Below are positions 27,066 to 32,850 of a DNA stretch of 32,850 nucleotides, in pieces. The notes below the pieces were generated by a model that was given only the letters and a program-made list of their open reading frames with translations, was not told the DNA's origin and searched no databases. Made by a program: the position numbers and the translations under genes. Source of the DNA: Clostridiales bacterium (lineage in GTDB: Bacteria; Bacillota; Clostridia; Oscillospirales; Acutalibacteraceae); contig JAAYSC010000022.1 in assembly GCA_012524025.1 (NCBI GenBank), forward strand, positions 1 to 32,850. The letters run 5' to 3'. Numbering within the stretch: the stretch's first letter is position 1; each line of letters starts with the position of its first letter.

Positions 27066-28589
27066 ATGGAACATTTAATTGGTATAGATATCGGCACTTC
27101 AGCTACAAAAACGGTTTTATTTAACGCAAAAGGTGAAATCGTGGCCGAATCTTCGGCCGAATACCCCTTATACCAGCCGCAAAACGGTTTTGCGGAACAA
27201 GAGCCTTCAGACTGGTGGGAGGCCACGCTTTCAAGCCTTAAGGCGGTAATGGATAAAAGCGGAGTCGCCAAAGAATCGGTTATGAGCATAGGGCTGTCGG
27301 GCCAAATGCATGGCTTGGTTATGCTTGATATTCAGGGGAAGCCCCTACGCAGATCCATCATTTGGTGCGATCAAAGGACGGCGGATGAGTGTGAGGAAAT
27401 AAATCAAAAAGTAGGGCGGGAAAGGCTTATAGAAATAAGTGCAAATCCGGCCCTTACAGGTTTTACGGCATCTAAAATACTTTGGGTGCGCAATAACGAA
27501 GCAGATATTTATGATAAATGCCGCCATATTTTGCTTCCCAAAGATTATGTCCGCTATATGTTGACGGGTGAATTTGCTACGGAAGTGTCGGATGCATCGG
27601 GCATGCAATTGTTGGATATACCGGCCCGTAAATGGTCGGATGAGATTTTATCTAAACTTGATATAGACAAATCGCTTTTAGCAAAAGTATATGAATCCCC
27701 CCAAGTTACCGGCGGTTTAAGAGAAGAAGCTGCAAAGCTTACGGGCTTAAAGGCAGGCACACCGGTGGTTGGTGGGGCAGGGGACAATGCAGCGGCGGCA
27801 GTCGGCACGGGTGTTGTAAGTGACGGCAAGGCCTTCACAACCATAGGCACAAGCGGTGTTGTTTATGCCCATTCATCTAAAGTGACAATAGATCTAAAGG
27901 GTCGTGTTCATACCTTTTGCTGCGCAGTTCCCGGCGCCTGGCATTTAATGGGTGTTACACAAGCCGCCGGTCTTTCACGCAAATGGTTTCGTGATAATTT
28001 TTGCTCCGATGAAGTTGAGGCGGCAAGGGGTACTCAATATGACAGCTATGACTTGATGGATGCAAAAGCGGCTTCATCATCCATAGGTGCCAATCGTTTA
28101 ATATACCTGCCCTATTTAATGGGTGAGCGTACCCCTCATTTAGATGCTTGGGCCCGTGGTGTATTTTTTGGCCTGTCTGCTATGCATACCAAGGCCGATA
28201 TCCTGCGGGCCTTACTTGAGGGTGTATCTTTTTCACTTAAGGATTGTTTGACGGTTCTGGAAGAAACGGGGGTTAGTATCAGTGACATGGCCCTGTGCGG
28301 CGGCGGTGGGAAGAGTGAACTTTGGCGGCAAATTTTGGCAGATATATATGCCTGCCCGGTTAAAACAGTTCGGTCAAAAGAAAGTGCTGCCCTTGGCGCG
28401 GCAATTTTAGGAGGCGTTGGTGTAGGGATTTACCCAAATGTAGCCGACGCTTGCAAGGACTTGGTGGAATACGGCAGTATTTATGATCCTGTTTCAGAAA
28501 ATACGGATGAATACTTAAAGTTTTATGAAATATATAAAGATTTATATCCGCGGATGAAAGACAGCTTCAAACGATTAGGGTCTGTGTGA
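27066..28589 (+). CDS. xylB: Xylulokinase
   Basis: ATP-dependent FGGY-family kinase that phosphorylates D-xylulose to xylulose 5-phosphate. The 507-residue protein has IGIDIGTSATK (phosphate 1, residues 5-15), SGQMHGLV (78-85, the xylulokinase-specific MHG substrate loop), GGAGDN with catalytic Asp240, and GGGGKSELWRQILADIY near residue 415. Length is standard. GGGAGG is five bases before the ATG. It follows xylA in the same operon, with no terminator between them. Confidence 0.95.
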   Translation: MEHLIGIDIGTSATKTVLFNAKGEIVAESSAEYPLYQPQNGFAEQEPSDWWEATLSSLKAVMDKSGVAKESVMSIGLSGQMHGLVMLDIQGKPLRRSIIWCDQRTADECEEINQKVGRERLIEISANPALTGFTASKILWVRNNEADIYDKCRHILLPKDYVRYMLTGEFATEVSDASGMQLLDIPARKWSDEILSKLDIDKSLLAKVYESPQVTGGLREEAAKLTGLKAGTPVVGGAGDNAAAAVGTGVVSDGKAFTTIGTSGVVYAHSSKVTIDLKGRVHTFCCAVPGAWHLMGVTQAAGLSRKWFRDNFCSDEVEAARGTQYDSYDLMDAKAASSSIGANRLIYLPYLMGERTPHLDAWARGVFFGLSAMHTKADILRALLEGVSFSLKDCLTVLEETGVSISDMALCGGGGKSELWRQILADIYACPVKTVRSKESAALGAAILGGVGVGIYPNVADACKDLVEYGSIYDPVSENTDEYLKFYEIYKDLYPRMKDSFKRLGSV

Positions 28590-28608
28590 AGAATTTTGAA
28601 GGTGAAAA

Positions 28609-29802
28609 ATGTCAGTAGCAGCTATTGTAGCCGAATATAATCCCTTTCATAAGGGGCACGCCTATCAGCTTGAAAAAACAAAGCAGGCGGGTTTTGAGCA
28701 AGTTGTTGCGGTTATGAGCGGCAATTTTGTTCAGCGCGCCGAGCCTGCCTTAATGAATAAGCATGCCAGGGCCAAGGCCGCGGTAAAAAACGGGGTTGAC
28801 CTGGTAATCGAATTGCCTACACCCTGGGCCACTGCCGGTGCTATGTTTTTTGCACGCGGTGCCATTCATTTATTGGGGTCTCTGGGTTTTGTGGACACAA
28901 TCAGTTTCGGTAGCGAAAGCGGGGACACAAAGCTTGTTAAAAAGGCGGCCCGGGCCGTGGATTGTGCAAGTGTAAACAGCGGGCTCATAGGTGAACTGAT
29001 GGCGCAAGGCAACAGCTTTGCCCGTGCGCGCGCCCTGGTGGTAGAATCTTTGTTTGGGCCCCAAATCGCTCAAGTTTTGGCAAGCCCAAATGATAACCTG
29101 GCACTTGAGTATGTTCGTGCCGCCGAGACCTTGGGCTTGCACTTTGATTTCTTGGCGACAAAGCGAAAGGGGGCGGGGCATGATCAAGCGGGCATATTTG
29201 AGGGTTTTGCCAGCGCTTCGCAAATACGGCAAAATGTTGCCTTGGGTGAGAGCATTGAAGCCCTCTTACCGGCCGCATCTTATGAAGTTTTTAAAGAAGA
29301 ATTTGAAAATTTTAGGGCATCGGCCGATTATAAAAAGTTGGAAGCGGCCGTCTTATATGCTCTGCGCTCTAAAACAGCTGCCGACATAGCCAAAGTGCCG
29401 GATATTTCTGAAGGAATTGAAAATCGCATACATTTTGCCGCAAGCCAAGCAGTAAGCTTGGAAGATTTATTTGAAAAAGCCAAAGCTAAAAGATACAGTC
29501 ATGCAAGAATAAGGCGGATTGTATTGCATGCGTTTTTAGGCATAGAGGCAAGCCAAACCGAAGGGCTGCCACCCTACATAAGAATTTTAGCCATCGGTGA
29601 TGGGGGAAAATCGCTTTTAAAGCAGGCTGCCCAAAGCGCCAAGCTGCCCCTTGTGATGCGGGCCGCCGATGTCAAAGGGCTGGATGAAAAATCAAAAGCG
29701 CTTTTTGCCCTGGAAAGCCGTGCGACGGATATATATAACATCAGCTTGCCGAAAATCTTACCGTCAGGCAGCGATTACAGGGCTGAAATTTTTGTTTCTT
29801 GA
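28609..29802 (+). CDS. tmcAL: tRNA(Met) cytidine acetate ligase
   Basis: A 397-residue nucleotidyltransferase-fold enzyme that uses ATP and free acetate to acetylate C34 of elongator tRNA-Met, improving AUG decoding. AEYNPFHKGHAYQL (8-21) holds the HxGH nucleotide motif; GNFVQRAEPALMNKHARAKAA and the SASQIR segment fit the TmcAL family (formerly YlbM). AAGGTG lies four bases before the ATG. It begins 19 bases after xylB, so it is probably in the xyl transcript, an unexpected place for a tRNA modification gene. Its use of acetate, the product of the divergent ackA, may be coincidental. Confidence 0.9.
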   Translation: MSVAAIVAEYNPFHKGHAYQLEKTKQAGFEQVVAVMSGNFVQRAEPALMNKHARAKAAVKNGVDLVIELPTPWATAGAMFFARGAIHLLGSLGFVDTISFGSESGDTKLVKKAARAVDCASVNSGLIGELMAQGNSFARARALVVESLFGPQIAQVLASPNDNLALEYVRAAETLGLHFDFLATKRKGAGHDQAGIFEGFASASQIRQNVALGESIEALLPAASYEVFKEEFENFRASADYKKLEAAVLYALRSKTAADIAKVPDISEGIENRIHFAASQAVSLEDLFEKAKAKRYSHARIRRIVLHAFLGIEASQTEGLPPYIRILAIGDGGKSLLKQAAQSAKLPLVMRAADVKGLDEKSKALFALESRATDIYNISLPKILPSGSDYRAEIFVS

Positions 29803-29819
29803 TTTTTGGGGAGGGAATA

Positions 29820-31319
29820 ATGAGGCTTGAGTTGAGGGTAATTAGCGACAGAGGCCGGCAAAAATTTACAATTGAGGCCGGCGAAAACCTTCTGGATGTT
29901 TTAAGTCGTTACGGATACGATATAGGGGCCGTTTGTGGGGGTAAGGCAAGCTGTTACAAATGCAAGGTTGAATTTGTAGACCCCGTGAAGCCACCGACTC
30001 CCAAAGATATAAGCGGATTGAGCAAAAAAGAGCTTGATGAAAATATAAGGCTGGCCTGTGCAAACTTTATTTGGGAAGACAGCACCGTCAGGGTGAAAGA
30101 CGCTTCAAAAATGGAAGTTTTATTGGCAGCAAAAGAGCCTGAAATTCGGCAACAAAGCACATCGGGCCATGAGCACCTTGTGGTGGACATAGGCACGACT
30201 ACCCTGGCCTTGGTTTTGGTAGACAGCAGCGGCAAGGTGATAGAGGCGCATGGCCGGAAAAATGCACAAGCGCCTTACGGGGCCGATGTAATTTCACGCA
30301 TTAAACATGCTTCCCAAGGCGGTTTGCCCGACTTAAACAAGGCAATAATCGGGCAAATAAATCTAATCTTAAAATCAATGAAAAATCTAAACCTTGATCG
30401 CCTTACTTCCATGACGGTGCTGGGCAATACAACAATGCTGCATTTGTTTTTGGGTAAAGACTGTTCGGGCTTGGGCTTTCACCCTTATCAAGGTGAATTT
30501 CTGGCCACACAAGAAACCCGAGGGAAGGCTTTGGGTTTGGATCTTGATTTGCCGGTAAAAACAATGCCCAACATTTCAAGTTTCGCGGGTTCGGATTTGA
30601 CCGCCGGTATTTTAAGCCTGACGGATAAGAGTGAAAAATACAAGCTTTTGGTTGATCTGGGCACCAATGCGGAGATAGCACTCTTTAAGAAAGATAAGTT
30701 TTTCGCCGCTTCTGCAGCCGCAGGTCCGGCTTTTGAAGGTGCAGGCATTAAGCAGGGCATGCCCGCCATAGCGGGTGCAATCAGCTCTTTCAGCTTGGTC
30801 AACGGTGTAACACGGATTAAAACAATCGGCAACCTCTTACCTGTCGGAATTTGCGGTTCGGGTCTTATTGACATTGTAGCTCAATTGCTGGAAAATCGTC
30901 TTCTGGACGAGACCGGGCATATGTTGCTGGGTCCGCAATTTGAAGTGGCGGAAAATGTTTATATCTATGCGGAAGATATTAGGGAAATGCAGTTGGCCAA
31001 AGCGGCAATAGCGACAGCGGTGGACATGTTGATCGCGGCCGCCAATGTGGATTTTGACGATATAGAAAAGGTATATTTGAGTGGGGGCTTCGGCTCTTAT
31101 ATAAACGCCGCAAATGCCGCTCGTATAGGGCTTATACCAAAAGAATTGAGCGATAAAATAAAAGTCGCAGGCAACACAGGCTTGTCTGGTGGCATACTTT
31201 TTGCGACAGATGAAAAAAAACGAGCACTGGCCGAAAAAATAGCGGCAAGTGCTACTTATATAGATTTGGCCCAAAATGCCGAGTTTTCCCAAAAATATAT
31301 TGATTACATAATGTTTTAA
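29820..31319 (+). CDS. Ferredoxin-ASKHA protein, RACo-like reductive activator
   Basis: A 499-residue protein with an N-terminal plant-type [2Fe-2S] ferredoxin domain (ligands Cys39, Cys45, Cys48 and Cys80) and a C-terminal ASKHA ATPase region that begins with VDIGTTT (122-128) and contains LLVDLGTNAEIAL, GICGSGLIDI and YLSGGFGSYI. The layout matches the DUF4445 family, whose best-known member RACo uses ATP to reduce inactive Co(II) corrinoid proteins to Co(I). It is shorter than RACo (~630 residues), so the middle linker domain is reduced. ATG at 29820 is supported by GGGGAGG five bases away. A URO-D-type methyltransferase gene lies 5.5 kb away; no corrinoid protein is visible. The specific partner is unknown. 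Confidence 0.82.
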   Translation: MRLELRVISDRGRQKFTIEAGENLLDVLSRYGYDIGAVCGGKASCYKCKVEFVDPVKPPTPKDISGLSKKELDENIRLACANFIWEDSTVRVKDASKMEVLLAAKEPEIRQQSTSGHEHLVVDIGTTTLALVLVDSSGKVIEAHGRKNAQAPYGADVISRIKHASQGGLPDLNKAIIGQINLILKSMKNLNLDRLTSMTVLGNTTMLHLFLGKDCSGLGFHPYQGEFLATQETRGKALGLDLDLPVKTMPNISSFAGSDLTAGILSLTDKSEKYKLLVDLGTNAEIALFKKDKFFAASAAAGPAFEGAGIKQGMPAIAGAISSFSLVNGVTRIKTIGNLLPVGICGSGLIDIVAQLLENRLLDETGHMLLGPQFEVAENVYIYAEDIREMQLAKAAIATAVDMLIAAANVDFDDIEKVYLSGGFGSYINAANAARIGLIPKELSDKIKVAGNTGLSGGILFATDEKKRALAEKIAASATYIDLAQNAEFSQKYIDYIMF

Positions 31320-31320
31320 T

Positions 31321-32613
31321 TTATTCAACCGGGCTGCCGTAACAAAAGTCGGCATCCGATTCTTCAATAAAAACCTTGCAAAAACTGCCGGCTTCCGGGT
31401 GCCCGTCCCTTATTTTCACAGGGGTATAGTTGGCAGAGAAACCTTGAGCATAACCTTGTCGGTCTTCACCCTCCACAAGTATTTCAAGAGTCCGCCCAAG
31501 TTGGCTTTCTAAAAAAGCAGAGCGTATATCTTTTGCCGCCGCAGCCATTTTTTGGCTGCGTTCTTCCTTTTGCACCTTGGTCAGCCGCTCTTTCATTTTG
31601 GCGGCAGCCGTTCCGGGGCGCGGGGAATAGGGGAAAACATGTACTTTTTCAAAAGCCATATGCCTTACAAAGTTTAAGGATTCTTGAAAATCAAACTCGC
31701 TCTCACCGGGGAAACCAACCATTACATCGGTTGTTATGGTGCAGTCTTCAAAGCTTGAGCGTAAACTTTTGCAAATCTCCTCATACTCTCGGGTCGTGTA
31801 GCCTCGGTTCATGTTTTTAAGGGTTTTGTTGCATCCGCTTTGCAAGGAAAGATGAAAGTGTGGGCAAAGTTTTGTGAGGCCTGCTAATTTGCTTATGAGC
31901 CGCGCGGTCATAGCTTGCGGTTCCAGTGAACCCAAGCGAACGCGTTTAATAGCGTCAAAAGCACAAGCGGCTTCAACCGCCTCGTAAAGCGATGCACCCA
32001 AATCGCTGCCATAGGCAGAAAGGTTTATTCCGACCAAGACCAGTTCTGAAAAGCCGGCAGAGGCAAGGGAACTCATTTCTGCCTTTAATTTTTCCAAAGG
32101 CTTTGAACGGACTCGACCGCGAGCGTAAGGTATTATGCAATAAGAGCAAAATCGGTCACAGCCGTCTTCTATTTTAAGGACGGCGCGGCTGCGTTGGTTG
32201 AAGCCTTTAATGGCAGTATCACCGAAGAGGTCACCGCTTTTGTGCGGTGAAATCAGGGTTCGCCCTTGGCCGAAAACAAAATATTCTTCTATTAGTTCAA
32301 ACAAATCATCATAGTTACGGTTGCCCATGATAATATCGGCCTGGGGCAAAGAGGCGGAACTTTCCGGGTAGGCTTGCGGCATGCAACCTGTCAAAATCAC
32401 CAAGCTGTCGGGGCTCTGTTTTTTAAATCTGCGTACAGCCTGCCTGGTTTTTCTATCGCTTTCTGCGGTAACCGTGCATGAGTTAACTATGTAAATATCG
32501 GCAGTTTCACCCACAGGCACAAAATCGTAGCCCTCGGCGGCAAAAGCTTCCAACATTGCCTGGCTGTCATATTGGTTGACCTTGCAACCCAAAGTATAGA
32601 AAGAAACCTTCAT
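31321..32613 (-). CDS. mtaB: tRNA t6A37 methylthiotransferase
   Basis: Radical-SAM enzyme that adds a methylthio group to t6A37 of ANN-decoding tRNAs (ms2t6A). The 430-residue protein has the MiaB-like N-terminal domain with Cys10, Cys46 and Cys77 for the auxiliary [4Fe-4S] cluster, the radical-SAM CxxxCxxC at Cys152, Cys156 and Cys159, and a C-terminal TRAM-like segment (ILVEGEDRQGYAQGFSANY). TLGCKVNQYDS and the lack of MiaB-specific features favour MtaB over MiaB or RimO. GGAG lies six bases before the ATG. Its stop codon is separated by one base from that of the converging ferredoxin-ASKHA gene, with no terminator in between. Confidence 0.93.
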   Translation of the reverse strand: MKVSFYTLGCKVNQYDSQAMLEAFAAEGYDFVPVGETADIYIVNSCTVTAESDRKTRQAVRRFKKQSPDSLVILTGCMPQAYPESSASLPQADIIMGNRNYDDLFELIEEYFVFGQGRTLISPHKSGDLFGDTAIKGFNQRSRAVLKIEDGCDRFCSYCIIPYARGRVRSKPLEKLKAEMSSLASAGFSELVLVGINLSAYGSDLGASLYEAVEAACAFDAIKRVRLGSLEPQAMTARLISKLAGLTKLCPHFHLSLQSGCNKTLKNMNRGYTTREYEEICKSLRSSFEDCTITTDVMVGFPGESEFDFQESLNFVRHMAFEKVHVFPYSPRPGTAAAKMKERLTKVQKEERSQKMAAAAKDIRSAFLESQLGRTLEILVEGEDRQGYAQGFSANYTPVKIRDGHPEAGSFCKVFIEESDADFCYGSPVE

Positions 32614-32642
32614 AATAAACTCCAGTCAAATACATTGCCTTG

Positions 32643-32671
32643 ATTATACAATAAAGCTCAAAAGCCTTCAA
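32643..32671 (-). promoter_or_regulatory. Promoter of mtaB
   Basis: On the minus strand, TTGAAG (32671-32666) and TATAAT (32648-32643) are 17 bases apart. The start would be near 32636, giving a leader of about 23 bases. Confidence 0.78.
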
Positions 32672-32850
32672 TCGGCCCTCCCTAAAAGTAAGTGTCAAGT
32701 AAACATTGGCAAAATATTCCTTTTGCTAAAAAATCAGTAAAAGCTTTGCAATTAAGGGTTACGTCTGACCGCGGTCAGGCTTAACCGCACAACAATTATG
32801 CTTTTGATTCCCTTGTCAAGGTCAGGTAGTATTTTTCGAGTTTGTTTTAA
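32672..32850. other. Gene-free right end of the window
   Basis: I see no gene in these bases. They contain a 14-base perfect palindrome, CTGACCGCGGTCAG (32765-32778), and a repeat of GGTCAGG (32773-32779 and 32820-32826). This may be the upstream region of a gene beyond the right edge. Confidence 0.5.

Noticed and set aside
1-32850. CRISPR arrays, insertion sequences, prophage, tRNA or rRNA genes
   Set aside because: No repeated spacers, transposase, integrase or structural RNA pattern was seen on either strand.

Overview
The window is bacterial chromosome from a Gram-positive, low-to-mid GC fermenter, most likely a member of the Clostridia (Bacillota). The supporting signs are strong AAAGGAG or GGAGG ribosome binding sites, sigma-A promoters with exact 17-base spacers, a T-box tRNA-sensing leader, a [4Fe-4S] radical-SAM tRNA enzyme, a reductive-activator-like ferredoxin/ASKHA protein, and acetate kinase. 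I cannot place it below class. No phage, insertion sequence, CRISPR array, tRNA or rRNA gene is visible.

Layout. (1) 1-679 is the 3' end of a GGDEF/HD-GYP cyclic-di-GMP protein, closed by a terminator. (2) 772-13063 is the core information block: rpoB-rpoC with its own consensus promoter, then the str operon rpsL-rpsG-fusA-tuf with its own promoter, ending in a perfect hairpin terminator. The usual rplK-A-J-L genes upstream, the L7Ae-like gene between rpoC and rpsL, and the S10 operon downstream are absent. (3) 13105-20262 is accessory sugar metabolism: a lone TIM-barrel sugar isomerase/epimerase; a leftward operon (CBM9/DOMON-like protein, NahK-type sugar 1-kinase, membrane-anchored degenerate glycerophosphodiesterase, unknown 113-residue protein); and a divergent rightward operon (class II aldolase, SrlD-like dehydrogenase, PHP-domain protein). 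(4) 20255-23171, leftward: lipoate-protein ligase, and a TrpB2-type tryptophan synthase beta chain behind a T-box with a UGG (Trp) specifier. A 17-codon ORF lies between the T-box and trpB2. (5) 23196-25577, leftward: acetate kinase, then a URO-D/corrinoid methyltransferase-like protein. (6) 25707-31319, rightward: xylA, xylB, tmcAL and a ferredoxin-ASKHA protein. (7) 31321-32613, leftward: mtaB.

How the genes work together. XylA and XylB convert xylose to xylulose 5-phosphate, and AckA makes ATP and acetate from acetyl phosphate. Their promoters form one dyad whose -10 boxes overlap, so the two directions should compete for RNA polymerase. The aldolase/dehydrogenase/PHP genes look like a short pathway for an unidentified sugar or polyol phosphate, with the aldolase and dehydrogenase encoded separately instead of as the familiar fusion. 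NahK suggests use of N-acetylhexosamines. Several genes start with TTG or GTG behind a strong Shine-Dalgarno sequence. All functions are inferred from remembered family motifs; no database search was possible.
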